A stretch of DNA of 62,767 nucleotides from Sulfurimonas sp. endosymbiont of Alviniconcha boucheti (GCA_021766785.1 JAICBP010000083.1:349016-411782), one strand, 5' to 3'. Positions 1 to 8,302 are shown, counted from the first letter of the stretch. Made by a program: numbers and translations. The notes: generated by a model from the letters alone, not told the origin.

Positions 1-1188
1 TTACATGATGAACTAGATAATTTAGAACTTCCTATACAGACTACAAATGGAAATATATTTAAGGTTTTTAGTGATGAGTATAGAGATAAATATGAAAAAT
101 ATTATTATAAAAAACGGGAATACCTACTCAATGATGCACCAAATGGTCTAGGGATAGAGAGTATTTGGAAGGGAGAGAAACCTTCAGACACACCACTATG
201 TACTATCTATAGACATTTTGACTCAGCATCTGTACACAAAGGGATATTAGGAAAAGAGCCACGCACACTATGGGTAATAGATTATGCACAGCTTGAGCGT
301 ATCTACTATACTCTTGTTGCTGGTTATAATGTCTTTGGAAATGTAACACATCAGACAAATGTACGTAGATATATGGATTTTTTACGAGGGGAAGGGGAGC
401 TTAACTTCCTTGATTATCTTCCTCAAAAGAAGAGAATCTCTATCATGAAATCTTGGTATATTAATGATAATGAGAAAATAGATGAGAAAGTTTTCCCTTT
501 TTTAAGTAACTATCCTACAAAAATTAACTATAAAACAGAGTATCCAAAAGATGAGTTTATAAATCTTGTTGTGAAGAAACAGATTTTAAAAACAACAGGG
601 ATAAGATTTGATAAAATCAACTATATAAAACCAGGAGAAAAAGTACCTCTCTTGCCAAAGACATTTCAAAATACTTCAGATTTTTATGAGGGTGCTCGTG
701 CTGCTTCTCAAGCTGGAAGTGGTTTTATCTCTAGTATTACAGAAAAATCTGTCAACAATATCTTTTTAAGAATTGACTTTGCAGATGGTTCGCATATGGT
801 AAAAAACCTTGTTGTCAACAGATGGCATAACAACGTAAACTCTCTTTTTAATGGTGATGATAATCTTGACTCCTCTAAGGATACTATAGATATACTCGAC
901 TTTAGTATAGGCTCTTATCCAAATGTGTTTGTCATTGTCAAGGCAAAAGATATGCCAGACTTTTTGTATATGATGAAAAATATGAAACGAACAAAAGAAG
1001 ATATTGTAAAATTGAAAAAATATTTTATAGGGAGAGGAGACAAAAACTTCTGGGAAGTATATGATTGGTTTCAAGCATACTTTTATAAGAAAGATCCCAT
1101 TAATGCAGGTCTCTACGATCTAAATCGTTATGCTCCAATGGCATGGAGTAAGAAGAATATAGATGAGTTGTTTGATAACTCTAAATAA
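1..1188 (+). CDS. cti: Fatty acid cis/trans isomerase (CTI), 3' part only
   Basis: The frame is open from the first base of the window to the stop at 1186-1188, so this is the C-terminal 395 residues of a longer protein whose start lies upstream; the ATG at 373 is internal. The stretch MDFLRGEGELNFLDYLP and the arginine-rich, tryptophan-containing context match the CTI family known from Pseudomonas, a periplasmic haem-c enzyme of about 750 residues that turns cis unsaturated phospholipid acyl chains into trans chains in place, stiffening the membrane under solvent or heat stress. The haem CXXCH motif and the signal peptide belong to the missing N-terminal half and cannot be checked. No gene follows it closely on the same strand apart from relics. 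Confidence 0.82.
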   Translation, partial: LHDELDNLELPIQTTNGNIFKVFSDEYRDKYEKYYYKKREYLLNDAPNGLGIESIWKGEKPSDTPLCTIYRHFDSASVHKGILGKEPRTLWVIDYAQLERIYYTLVAGYNVFGNVTHQTNVRRYMDFLRGEGELNFLDYLPQKKRISIMKSWYINDNEKIDEKVFPFLSNYPTKINYKTEYPKDEFINLVVKKQILKTTGIRFDKINYIKPGEKVPLLPKTFQNTSDFYEGARAASQAGSGFISSITEKSVNNIFLRIDFADGSHMVKNLVVNRWHNNVNSLFNGDDNLDSSKDTIDILDFSIGSYPNVFVIVKAKDMPDFLYMMKNMKRTKEDIVKLKKYFIGRGDKNFWEVYDWFQAYFYKKDPINAGLYDLNRYAPMAWSKKNIDELFDNSK

Positions 1189-1224
1189 TAAAGCATAATC
1201 AAATTTGGTATAAAATTATTAGGG

Positions 1225-1230
1225 TATAAT
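1225..1230 (+). promoter_or_regulatory. Candidate -10 box ahead of the cas9 relic
   Basis: A perfect TATAAT sits 28 bases before the ATG at 1259, inside the 70-base gap after the isomerase gene. A weak TTGGTA at 1205-1210 is too close (14 bases) to be a convincing -35. Epsilonproteobacterial promoters often lack a good -35, so this may be what remains of the promoter of the lost gene. Confidence 0.4.
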
Positions 1231-1258
1231 AAAATGAACTAAAACCAAGAGAGTAAAA

Positions 1259-1330
1259 ATGAAAAAGCTATCGATCTCCATAGACATGGGTGCTAAGAAC
1301 AATGGTCTGTTTATTGCAAAAACAGACTGA
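1259..1330 (+). pseudogene. Relic of a type II-B cas9 start (RuvC-I motif only)
   Basis: A 23-codon ORF begins with ATG at 1259 and ends with TGA at 1328-1330. Its product reads MKKLSISIDMGAKNNGLFIA, then KTD. The piece SISIDMGAKNNGLF matches, as I recall them, the first RuvC motif at the extreme N-terminus of type II-B Cas9 (Csx12) proteins, for example IDMGAKYTGVF in Sutterella, IDLGVKNTGVF in Francisella and VDLGGKNTGFF in Wolinella, including the catalytic aspartate. The rest of a protein of more than 1,300 residues is gone; from about 1317 the sequence reads as IS30 transposase in another frame. No cas1, cas2, cas4 or repeat array is present. The match is short, so a chance resemblance is possible. 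Confidence 0.6.
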
Positions 1331-1463
1331 TTTTACTCAGGTCAAAAGAAAGCAGATTAGATTTATTCAAGACAGACTCAACAACAGACCGAGAAAATCT
1401 CTTGGCTTTAAAACTCCTGCTCAAGTTTTTTATGCTAGAGTTTCAAAAGTAATGGCTGCTTAG
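1317..1463 (+). mobile_element. IS30-family transposase 3' remnant
   Basis: Forty-eight codons in the frame of 1317 end with TAG at 1461-1463 and read TQVKRKQIRFIQDRLNNRPR followed by KSLGFKTPAQVF, the typical C-terminus of IS30-type DDE transposases. Nothing upstream belongs to a transposase: the N-terminal helix-turn-helix, the first two acidic residues and the left end are missing. The AT-rich stretch to about 1500 (TGCATTTATTGGTTGAATG) probably contains the right terminal repeat of the element. The insertion has therefore suffered a deletion that also took most of the neighbouring cas9-like gene; the two relics meet within 1317-1328. Confidence 0.78.
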
Positions 1464-1506
1464 TTAGGTGGAAATTGCATTTATTGGTTGAATGGGCGTT
1501 ATAATA

Positions 1507-2778
1507 TTAGATTTCTGCCGCCCATTTCAGAGTATCTATCCCATACTTTTCTCTGAGTTTTTGTGTTTTTTCTGTGAGCAAACGCATTCTTTGATCTTCT
1601 GCAAAGCCTATAAGTGAGAGTTCTTTTTTTGAATCTCTAGTGAAACTTGAACAGTTTATACTGAGTCGTATGACATGTAAACGCCGTTGTGAGTCTGCTG
1701 CAAGAAAGAGTTCTTGGCAAAGAGCATTGAACTTAGGCTCTGTAAAAACTTCAGCAAGAGAGATATTTTTGTGGCTAGATTGATTGAGTTCATAAGAGAT
1801 ACTTAGATGAAAGAGAGTAGGAATGACATTGAGTTTGAGTATAGCAAATGCGAGATGACGAGCTAGAACTCGTACTCGGCGTTTGAGTTCTACTCTATCA
1901 TAGAGTGCATCAAAGGTTCTACTTATACCGATAGACTTTCTTTTGTGAGTTGTGATGATGGGTGCATCGCTCTCTCCATTTACACGGTGGTAGAGATCTT
2001 TAGCATAAGGACCCCATGACTCTACTATACCTCTTCTTTTACGAAGATCACCAAGTGTAAATATTTGTACACTATGAAGTTTTGTTTGCATACTTTTCCC
2101 AATACCTGCAAAATTTTCAACTTTGATGGGGTTTATAAAAGTGTTAAAATTGTACTTATCTATTATCTTTGATCCAAAAGGTTTGGCATAGGTCGTAGCA
2201 AGTTTTGCAATATACCTTGTGGGTGCCGCACCTATGGAGACTGGAAGTTTTAGTTTTGCTTTTATCTCATGGCGTAGTGTATCTAAAAAAGAAGGAAGTG
2301 CCTCTTCACTTACCCAACCTGTTAAATCTCCATAAAATTCATCAATACTTGCCTGTTCTACTAAGGGAATCCTTTCGCATAAAAATTCATGGAGCTGATG
2401 TGAAAGCTCTTGGTAAAGGGACATATTCGGTGCTTTGATGATGAGATGTGGGCAGAGCTGTAAAGCTTCTCGAATAGTCATGGCTGTTTTTATTCCATAG
2501 GATCGTGCTTCATAGCTAGAGGTTGTCACTATTCCACGTATCTTGCCATTTTTGTCTATAAAAGAAGCTATATTGTCATCTCTCTCTTCATACTCCTTAT
2601 AAAAAGTAGGTACAAAACTTCCAGAATTTTTAAAGCTAACTGTCTGTTTTTTTGCACCTGTATCAAAAATTTTCATATCACTTCTTCCACCAATGGCTAC
2701 AGGAAGATGCTCTAGTGAGGGCTCTTTTATACGAGCGGCACTAACAAAAAAACAATCTATATCTATATGTATTTTCAT
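1507..2778 (-). CDS. dinB: Y-family DNA polymerase (DinB/UmuC type)
   Basis: A 423-residue error-prone translesion polymerase. The N-terminus MKIHIDIDCFF carries the first metal-binding aspartates (residues 6 and 8), and SIDEF at 144-148 holds the catalytic D/E pair; YEARSYGI at 89-96 is the conserved nucleotide-binding piece, and a helix-hairpin-helix FAGIGKSM and little-finger domain follow. Between VAIGG (27-31) and RGIVTTSSYEAR there is an insertion of about 45 residues compared with E. coli DinB; Campylobacter homologues have a similar insertion, so this is a lineage feature. No umuD or lexA neighbour is present. It abuts the IS30 relic at its 3' end. Confidence 0.9.
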   Translation of the reverse strand: MKIHIDIDCFFVSAARIKEPSLEHLPVAIGGRSDMKIFDTGAKKQTVSFKNSGSFVPTFYKEYEERDDNIASFIDKNGKIRGIVTTSSYEARSYGIKTAMTIREALQLCPHLIIKAPNMSLYQELSHQLHEFLCERIPLVEQASIDEFYGDLTGWVSEEALPSFLDTLRHEIKAKLKLPVSIGAAPTRYIAKLATTYAKPFGSKIIDKYNFNTFINPIKVENFAGIGKSMQTKLHSVQIFTLGDLRKRRGIVESWGPYAKDLYHRVNGESDAPIITTHKRKSIGISRTFDALYDRVELKRRVRVLARHLAFAILKLNVIPTLFHLSISYELNQSSHKNISLAEVFTEPKFNALCQELFLAADSQRRLHVIRLSINCSSFTRDSKKELSLIGFAEDQRMRLLTEKTQKLREKYGIDTLKWAAEI

Positions 2779-2853
2779 GCTCTAAGGATATATTATTTTT
2801 GTTAATAAGCATAAAAAATTTGCAAAAAGTAAACATTTTACTATAATACCACT

Positions 2854-3174
2854 ATGCAAACAATAGAAAATATAAATAAAACCATAAAAAAGAACTTAGC
2901 TGTGATGGTCTATTTTTCTGCACCTACATGTAGTGTCTGTCATGCTCTTAAGCCAAAACTTTTTGAAGAGTTAGAGAAGAATTTTCCTAACTTTATAATA
3001 GAAGATGTAGATATATCTATAGAAGAAGAGATAGCACCATATTTTGGTGTCTATGCTATTCCTAGCGTACTTATCTTTTTAGATGGGTATGAGTTTATTA
3101 GAAAGTCTCGCTATATATCTGTAAGTGAGGTGATAGAGGCGACACGTCGTCCTTATGAAATGATGATATCTTAG
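2854..3174 (+). CDS. Thioredoxin-fold protein with a CSVC active site
   Basis: A 106-residue thioredoxin-like protein with the redox pair in APTCSVCH (Cys26 and Cys29) and the cis-proline segment AIPSVLIFLDG near residue 70. The active site is CSVC rather than the WCGPC of classical thioredoxins, and there is no signal peptide, so it is a cytoplasmic thioredoxin-like protein whose substrates cannot be named from sequence. It is transcribed away from dinB and its stop codon touches the stop of the methyltransferase gene on the other strand. Confidence 0.8.
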   Translation: MQTIENINKTIKKNLAVMVYFSAPTCSVCHALKPKLFEELEKNFPNFIIEDVDISIEEEIAPYFGVYAIPSVLIFLDGYEFIRKSRYISVSEVIEATRRPYEMMIS

Positions 3175-3924
3175 TTATTTCATAAATGCAATAAGTGAAG
3201 CAGTCACTGCTACATTGAGAGACTCTACACCTCGTTGCATAGGAATAGAGATAGAGTTGTTACATAGCCTTTTTATCTCTGGACTTACTCCATCACTTTC
3301 ACTGCCTAAAATATATATACTTTTTTTTGCTGGACTTACATTATATATATCATTGGTAGCATGGGAAGAGAGAGCATATATCTTTGTATCTTTAAGAGAT
3401 GGGAGTATATCTTCTAATGTATTACAGAAGTAGATAGGGAGCTTAAAGAGTGTACCTGCACTTGCTTTAATAACCAGTGGTGAAATTTTTGCAGAGTTTT
3501 TTTTGGGAAGAATGATACCATCTATATTGCCTGCGGCACAGCTTCTAATAATCATACCAAGATTTTGAGGGTTTTGTATGCCATCAAGTGCTAGAAGCTT
3601 AAATTGTGATATATTTTGTAACTCTTTGGCATTTTGATAACTTTTTGCAATAATATCTATAGCGACACCTTGATCTTGTTTTGCATTTTTAGAGATACGT
3701 GAGAGAGAGTTCTTTTCATGATAAGTTACTTCTATCTTACGACTTTTTGCTAGGGAGAGGATGGTCTTTATCGCTCCATCTGTTTTATTTGTTGTTGCCA
3801 TATGGAGTTTATGAATTGTAATACTTTTATCTTGAAGTACTTCTATAAGGACATTTCGTCCATAAAGTGTAATTATTTTCTCAAAAAAAGCTTTTTTTTC
3901 TTTGTATTCCTGTGAATCCTGCAT
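3175..3924 (-). CDS. TrmH/SpoU-family RNA 2'-O-ribose methyltransferase
   Basis: A 249-residue SPOUT methyltransferase. The C-terminal knot domain carries the family motifs in order: DGIQNPQNLGMIIRSC (motif 1), IYILGSESDGVSP (motif 2) and SIPMQRGVESLNVAVTASL (motif 3), which bind S-adenosylmethionine and the RNA; a short N-terminal substrate-binding domain precedes them. By domain layout it is closest to the RlmB group acting on 23S rRNA, but a tRNA target is possible, so no symbol is given. It lies two bases downstream of yaaA on the same strand and is probably co-transcribed with it. Confidence 0.85.
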   Translation of the reverse strand: MQDSQEYKEKKAFFEKIITLYGRNVLIEVLQDKSITIHKLHMATTNKTDGAIKTILSLAKSRKIEVTYHEKNSLSRISKNAKQDQGVAIDIIAKSYQNAKELQNISQFKLLALDGIQNPQNLGMIIRSCAAGNIDGIILPKKNSAKISPLVIKASAGTLFKLPIYFCNTLEDILPSLKDTKIYALSSHATNDIYNVSPAKKSIYILGSESDGVSPEIKRLCNNSISIPMQRGVESLNVAVTASLIAFMK

Positions 3925-3926
3925 AT

Positions 3927-4658
3927 TTATCCTTCTACTATATCATAGACTATTTCACACTTGTCTTTTATCTTTTTGATCTCTTTTACTTGTAATCCCT
4001 CAATCTCTAACGCCATAAACTCTTGAAGTGAATCTACCTGATGCATAGCTAATTCACGAAGAACTATGCCTCTATAGGCTTTTGCCCAGTGACTAATACT
4101 CTTGCCATCTTTTAAAAACTTGAGTGTAGTGTATGGCTGTTTAAGCTTGTAAAATTTATGATAGTATCCAGCACGTAGGTCTAAAATCTCAGCCTTATTA
4201 AGAAAGAGATCTAGCTGGTGGCTAAATCTCTCTTTATAATACTTGTCGGGTATTATTTCGCCAATATTGTTTCCCTGTTTTACTTTGTAGTTTGGAATGA
4301 GATTTTCACCTAAAATTGGACCAAAGAGATTAGAAAAAATGAGAGTATTTTTTTGAAGATACTCTTGCGCATGCTTATTGAGTTGGCTATATTTGAGATA
4401 GTCATAGGCAACTCCTTGGTAGCGTTCTATCGCTTTGAGTGTTGGTGCTGTTAAAATATCATTTATATATGGTGTACAATCTTTATAATTTTTTATACCA
4501 AAGAGTGCTTTGATACTCTCCTCATCTTCTGAAAGAACAATTTTATTATAAGCATGAAGTATATCTTTTCGTGTAGAAGAGTCTCCAAAAAGCTCTTTTT
4601 GTTTAGGAGTACCTCCACTGTTTTTTCCCTCTGATGGTGAAAAAAGTATTTTTAACAT
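3927..4658 (-). CDS. yaaA: YaaA (DUF328/UPF0246) peroxide-stress protein
   Basis: The product, 243 residues from MLKILFSPSEGK, belongs to the YaaA family; in E. coli YaaA limits free iron and so lowers DNA damage by hydrogen peroxide. Conserved pieces include LFSPSEGK at the N-terminus, SNLFGPI, LDLRAGYY and the C-terminal KAYRGIVLRELA. The start at 4658 is preferred over the upstream ATG at 4706 because AAGGAG stands nine bases before it and the extra 16 residues do not belong to the family. It is the first gene of a two-gene unit with the methyltransferase. Confidence 0.85.
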   Translation of the reverse strand: MLKILFSPSEGKNSGGTPKQKELFGDSSTRKDILHAYNKIVLSEDEESIKALFGIKNYKDCTPYINDILTAPTLKAIERYQGVAYDYLKYSQLNKHAQEYLQKNTLIFSNLFGPILGENLIPNYKVKQGNNIGEIIPDKYYKERFSHQLDLFLNKAEILDLRAGYYHKFYKLKQPYTTLKFLKDGKSISHWAKAYRGIVLRELAMHQVDSLQEFMALEIEGLQVKEIKKIKDKCEIVYDIVEG

Positions 4659-4801
4659 AATAGTAAACTCCTTAGTTATCATGCAATTGTAGCAACTAAA
4701 TGACAAAATTTGCTTAAGAGGAGCAGAAATGTGAAGCGATAGAACAATGTAGGCAAAAAAGCTAAAAAGGTGAAAATTTTATATATTTTTTGTAAAAATC
4801 C

Positions 4802-4830
4802 TTGACATTAAAAATGAAAAGGACTATAAT
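4802..4830 (+). promoter_or_regulatory. Consensus sigma-70 promoter of the tRNA cluster
   Basis: TTGACA at 4802-4807 and TATAAT at 4825-4830 are both perfect consensus boxes with the ideal 17-base spacer. Transcription would start near 4837, about ten bases before the first tRNA. Perfect -35 boxes are unusual in this group, where most promoters rely on an extended -10, so this is expected to be very strong. Confidence 0.9.
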
Positions 4831-4847
4831 TCTGTCTCAATTTCGAT

Positions 4848-4924
4848 GCCGACATAGCTCAGTTGGCTAGAGCAGCTGATTTGTAATCAGCAGGCCCGGG
4901 GTTCAAATCCTCGTGTCGGCACCA
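4848..4924 (+). tRNA. tRNA-Thr (anticodon TGT)
   Basis: A full cloverleaf: acceptor GCCGACA pairs with TGTCGGC, discriminator A, encoded CCA (4922-4924), D-loop AGTTGGC, anticodon loop TTTGTAA giving TGT, T-loop GTTCAAATC. First RNA of the cluster behind the consensus promoter. Confidence 0.95.
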
Positions 4925-4986
4925 TTGAAATTTGAATATTAGAAACAGTGTTAGACCAGAATAGATATAAATTATTTATATTTTGT

Positions 4987-5071
4987 GGTGAGATAGTCAA
5001 GTGGCCAACGACGGCGGACTGTAAATCCGCTCCCTACGGGTTCAGAGGTTCGACTCCTCTTCTCACCACCA
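4987..5071 (+). tRNA. tRNA-Tyr (anticodon GTA)
   Basis: Class II tRNA of 85 nt with a long variable arm (TCCCTACGGGTTC region). Acceptor GGTGAGA pairs with TCTCACC, encoded CCA at 5069-5071, anticodon stem GCGGA/TCCGC around loop CTGTAAA, anticodon GTA. Confidence 0.95.
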
Positions 5072-5081
5072 TCAGTTTAAT

Positions 5082-5157
<76 letters not shown>

Positions 5158-5279
5158 TAAATATGAAACTTCTGGAAGCTGAAGTACAATTTCGTCCTTT
5201 ACTTCATAATTATATGATATGATTAGCATATCTATATAAAATTCTAAACACAAAAACTAAATATTTAAAATAAAGAATT

Positions 5280-5412
<133 letters not shown>

Positions 5413-5422
5413 GATTTTTGGA

Positions 5423-5428
5423 TATAAT
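5423..5428 (+). promoter_or_regulatory. Candidate -10 box of tuf
   Basis: TATAAT preceded by a T-run and TG (TTTTTGGA), the layout of Campylobacter-type promoters, which use a T-rich stretch in place of a -35. It lies 37 bases before the tuf start, after tRNA-Thr. Confidence 0.6.
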
Positions 5429-5464
5429 TCCATTTCAATTCACAAACTAATGTAGGAGAACACA

Positions 5465-6667
5465 ATGGCAAAAGAAAAATTTGAACGTGGTACGAAGCCC
5501 CACGTAAACATCGGTACGATTGGACATGTTGACCACGGTAAAACAACATTAACAGCTGCGATCACAGCAGTACTAGCAGTAACTAATGGTGCTGCACTTA
5601 TGGATTATGATCAGATCGATAATGCTCCAGAAGAGAGAGAGCGTGGTATTACTATCGCTACTTCACATGTTGAGTACGAAACTGATAAACGTCACTATGC
5701 ACACGTTGACTGTCCAGGTCACGCGGATTATGTTAAAAATATGATTACTGGTGCTGCTCAAATGGATGGTGCTATTCTTGTTGTTTCTGCGGCAGATGGT
5801 CCAATGCCACAAACTCGTGAGCATATTCTTCTCTCTAAGCAAGTTGGTGTTCCTTACATCGCTGTTTTCATGAACAAAGAAGATATGGTTGATGATGAAG
5901 AGTTAATGGAATTAGTAGAGATGGAAATTCGTGAACTACTTGATATGTATGATTTCCCAGGTGATGATACTCCAATCACTGCAGGTTCTGCACTCAAAGC
6001 ACTTGAAGAAGCAAAAACTGGTACTTTAGGTGAGTGGTCAGATAAGATTATTGCTCTTATGGCTTCTGTTGATGAGTGGATTCCTGATCCAGTTCGTGAA
6101 ACTGATAAAGATTTCTTAATGCCTGTTGAAGATGTATTCTCAATCTCTGGTCGTGGTACAGTTGTTACTGGTAAAATCGATCGTGGTACAATCACAGTGG
6201 GTGAAGAGGTAGAAATTGTAGGAATCAAAGATACTCAAAAAACTACTGTAACTGGTGTTGAAATGTTCCGTAAAGAGATGGATCAAGGTATGGCTGGTGA
6301 TAACTGTGGTATCCTAGTTCGTGGTATCGCTAAAGAAGAGGTACAACGTGGACAAGTACTTTGTAAGCCAGGTTCAATTACACCACATACAACATTTACT
6401 GCAGAAATTTATGTTCTAAGTAAAGATGAGGGTGGTCGTCATACTCCATTCTTCTCAAACTACCGTCCTCAGTTCTATGTACGTACTACTGATGTTACTG
6501 GTGCTATTACATTACCAGAAGGTACTGAGATGGTTATGCCAGGTGATAATGTAAGCATTACTGCTGAATTAATTCATCCAATCGCAATGGAAGAAGGTAC
6601 TAACTTCGCTATTCGTGAAGGTGGTAGAACTGTTGGTGCTGGTGTTGTTGCATCAATTATCAAGTAA
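5465..6667 (+). CDS. tuf: Elongation factor Tu
   Basis: EF-Tu, 400 residues, the GTPase that delivers aminoacyl-tRNA to the ribosomal A site. The P-loop GHVDHGKT is at 20-27, followed by [13 protein letters not shown] and the guanine-specifying MNKEDMV (NKxD). TAGGAGAA lies just before the ATG. Codon use is strongly biased to favoured codons, as for a very highly expressed gene. It opens the large translation/transcription cluster and is followed by a long hairpin that covers its stop codon. Confidence 0.99.
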   Translation: MAKEKFERGTKPHVNIGTIGHVDHGKTTLTAAITAVLAVTNGAALMDYDQIDNAPEERERGITIATSHVEYETDKRHYAHVDCPGHADYVKNMITGAAQMDGAILVVSAADGPMPQTREHILLSKQVGVPYIAVFMNKEDMVDDEELMELVEMEIRELLDMYDFPGDDTPITAGSALKALEEAKTGTLGEWSDKIIALMASVDEWIPDPVRETDKDFLMPVEDVFSISGRGTVVTGKIDRGTITVGEEVEIVGIKDTQKTTVTGVEMFRKEMDQGMAGDNCGILVRGIAKEEVQRGQVLCKPGSITPHTTFTAEIYVLSKDEGGRHTPFFSNYRPQFYVRTTDVTGAITLPEGTEMVMPGDNVSITAELIHPIAMEEGTNFAIREGGRTVGAGVVASIIK

Positions 6668-6692
6668 TTCGCTAAAGCGAATTACTTGATAA
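6657..6692 (+). terminator. 17-bp hairpin over the tuf stop codon
   Basis: Bases 6657-6673 pair perfectly with 6676-6692, leaving a two-base gap (realistically a four-base loop). The stem includes the last tuf codons and the TAA at 6665-6667. No T-run follows, so it is more likely an attenuator, an RNase processing site or an mRNA-stabilising 3' structure than a classical terminator. Confidence 0.6.
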
Positions 6693-6711
6693 GTATTAAA
6701 GGTAAGTTAAG

Positions 6712-6864
6712 ATGAGAGAAGCAATTCACTTAGGTTGTGAGAAATGTACAAGACGTAATTATCACACAACAAAAAATAAGAAGACTCATACAGAAAAATT
6801 TTCAGTGCGCAAGTATTGTAAATGGTGTCGTGAGCATACACAACATAAAGAGATGAAACTATAA
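6712..6864 (+). CDS. rpmG: 50S ribosomal protein L33 (bL33)
   Basis: A 50-residue protein beginning MREAIHLGCEKCTRRNY and ending HKEMKL. Cysteines in CEKC and CKWC form the zinc ribbon of the C+ form of L33, part of the large subunit near the tRNA exit site. It lies between tuf and tRNA-Trp, its usual place in this phylum, with AAAGGTAAG before the ATG. Confidence 0.95.
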   Translation: MREAIHLGCEKCTRRNYHTTKNKKTHTEKFSVRKYCKWCREHTQHKEMKL

Positions 6865-6900
6865 TTTTTTAATTTTTATAGTTTCTTTGTGAGTAGTGAG

Positions 6901-6921
6901 CCAGAAATATCTGGTTCTTTT
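6901..6921 (+). terminator. Small hairpin with T-rich tail after rpmG
   Basis: CCAGA/TCTGG around AATA at 6901-6914, followed by TTCTTTT. The stem is only five pairs, so termination would be partial; it lies just before tRNA-Trp and may simply help define the end of the rpmG message. Confidence 0.35.
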
Positions 6922-6923
6922 AT

Positions 6924-6999
6924 AGGCGCATAGCTCCAATGGTAGAGCACCGGATTCCAAATCCGGGTGTTGCGGGTTCGAGTCCCCCTGTGCCTGCCA
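6924..6999 (+). tRNA. tRNA-Trp (anticodon CCA)
   Basis: Acceptor AGGCGCA pairs with TGTGCCT with one G-U pair, discriminator G, encoded CCA at 6997-6999; anticodon stem CCGGA/TCCGG around TTCCAAA, anticodon CCA. Its place between rpmG and secE is typical of the phylum. Confidence 0.96.
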
Positions 7000-7067
7000 C
7001 TATTTATTATAAGTCAAACTTTAGAGTTTCACTTATAATAGATAATAATTGAATTTTAAAATGGAAA

Positions 7068-7253
7068 ATGATTATGAACTTAGGTAAACATATTAGACAA
7101 GCGAAAAATGAGTTAGACAAGGTAATCTTTCCAACATCTGGACAAGTAAAGCAAGCATATATATCAGTAATCATAGTGGTGAGTGTTATTGCTGCATTTT
7201 TAGCTGTAGTTGATTTATTAATGTCATCAGTGATGACAACAATTTTAGGATAG
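7068..7253 (+). CDS. secE: Preprotein translocase subunit SecE
   Basis: A 61-residue inner-membrane protein with a short amphipathic N-terminus containing the family signature QAKNELDKVIFPTSGQV and a single membrane span (about residues 32-55). SecE clamps SecY in the Sec channel. Two in-frame ATGs, at 7068 and 7074, are possible; the second (MNLGKHIRQ) has better spacing from GGAAA and may be the real start. The nusG start follows eight bases after the stop. Confidence 0.95.
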   Translation: MIMNLGKHIRQAKNELDKVIFPTSGQVKQAYISVIIVVSVIAAFLAVVDLLMSSVMTTILG

Positions 7254-7261
7254 GAAAGAAA

Positions 7262-7789
7262 ATGGCACAGCAATGGTACTCTATCCAAACTTACGGTAGT
7301 GATAGACAAGTAAGAGATGCGATCTTTAATATGATTGAGGAGATGGGACTTCAAGAAGCTATTACTGAAGTAATCGTTCCTACTGAAGATGTAATTGAAG
7401 TGAAAGATGGAAAGAAGAAAGTAAGTGAACGTTCACTCTATTCTGGATATGTTTTTGCAAAATTAGAGCTTACTACAGAGATTCAGCACCTTATTCAATC
7501 TATTCCAAAAGTTTCAGGATTTATTGGTGAGTCAAATGTACCAACACCTTTAAGTGAACATGATATTAATGTTATTCTTGATCGTGTCAATAATCGTGCT
7601 GCACCAAAACCAAAAGTATTTTTTGATAATGGTGAAACAGTTCGTATTATAGATGGACCATTTGCAAACTTTACAGCAACAGTAGATGAATATGACCTAG
7701 AGCATGGGACACTTAAACTAAATGTTTCTATCTTTGGTCGTGCTACCCCTGTTGACATCTCTTACACTCAAGTAGAGAAAATCATTTAA
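7262..7789 (+). CDS. nusG: Transcription termination/antitermination factor NusG
   Basis: A 175-residue NusG with the N-terminal NGN domain ([24 protein letters not shown]) that binds RNA polymerase and a C-terminal KOW domain ([44 protein letters not shown]) that contacts Rho or ribosomal S10. Standard place between secE and rplK. Confidence 0.98.
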   Translation: MAQQWYSIQTYGSDRQVRDAIFNMIEEMGLQEAITEVIVPTEDVIEVKDGKKKVSERSLYSGYVFAKLELTTEIQHLIQSIPKVSGFIGESNVPTPLSEHDINVILDRVNNRAAPKPKVFFDNGETVRIIDGPFANFTATVDEYDLEHGTLKLNVSIFGRATPVDISYTQVEKII

Positions 7790-7795
7790 TACCCT

Positions 7796-7847
7796 TTAAC
7801 TGTGCTAAATTTAGGTTTTTTAAGAGACTTAAGTTTAACACAGTTAA
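7796..7847 (+). promoter_or_regulatory. Hairpin leader of rplK (candidate L1-binding site)
   Basis: TTAACTGTG at 7796-7804 pairs exactly with CACAGTTAA at 7839-7847, and TAAA/TTTA extends the stem inwards. The structure fills the space between nusG and rplK. In E. coli the L11-L1 operon is shut off when L1 binds a leader hairpin just before rplK; position fits that role, but I cannot show the L1 recognition bulge here. Confidence 0.45.
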
Positions 7848-7876
7848 GCGAATAAAATAAACACAAAGGACATATC

Positions 7877-8302
7877 ATGGCAAAAAAAGTTATGGATTAT
7901 ATAAAGCTACATATTGATGCTGGTAAAGCAAACCCAGCTCCACCAGTTGGACCAGCATTAGGACAACGTGGTGTTAACATCATGGAATTTACAAAAGCAT
8001 TCAATGAAAAGACTAAAGATAAGATGGGCTTTAAAGTTCCAGTTGTCATTACAGTTTATACTGATAGAAGTTTCTCTTTTATCACTAAAGAGCCACCAGC
8101 ATCTGCTTTACTTATGAAAGCTGCTAATCTTAAAAAAGGTACAGATAATCCACTTAAAAACAAAGTTGGAAAAATTACTCGTGCACAGCTTATGGAAGTA
8201 GTTGAAGCAAAAATTGCAGACTTAAATACTGATGATAAAGATATGGCTGCTAACACTTTAGCAGGCACAGCACGTTCAATGGGTATCGAAATAGTAGATT
8301 AA
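7877..8302 (+). CDS. rplK: 50S ribosomal protein L11 (uL11)
   Basis: Full-length 141-residue L11, part of the GTPase-associated centre on 23S rRNA. The N-terminal [25 protein letters not shown] region and the C-terminal rRNA-binding domain ending [11 protein letters not shown] are both intact. AAAGGA lies upstream of the ATG. Followed by rplA after 80 bases. Confidence 0.98.
   Translation: MAKKVMDYIKLHIDAGKANPAPPVGPALGQRGVNIMEFTKAFNEKTKDKMGFKVPVVITVYTDRSFSFITKEPPASALLMKAANLKKGTDNPLKNKVGKITRAQLMEVVEAKIADLNTDDKDMAANTLAGTARSMGIEIVD

Noticed and set aside
2205-2438. Plus-strand ORF opposite dinB
   Set aside because: Lies wholly within dinB on the other strand, low-complexity leucine-rich translation, no ribosome-binding site: a shadow.
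5854-6228. Minus-strand ORF opposite tuf (serine-rich)
   Set aside because: A mirror of the biased tuf codons with no family resemblance.
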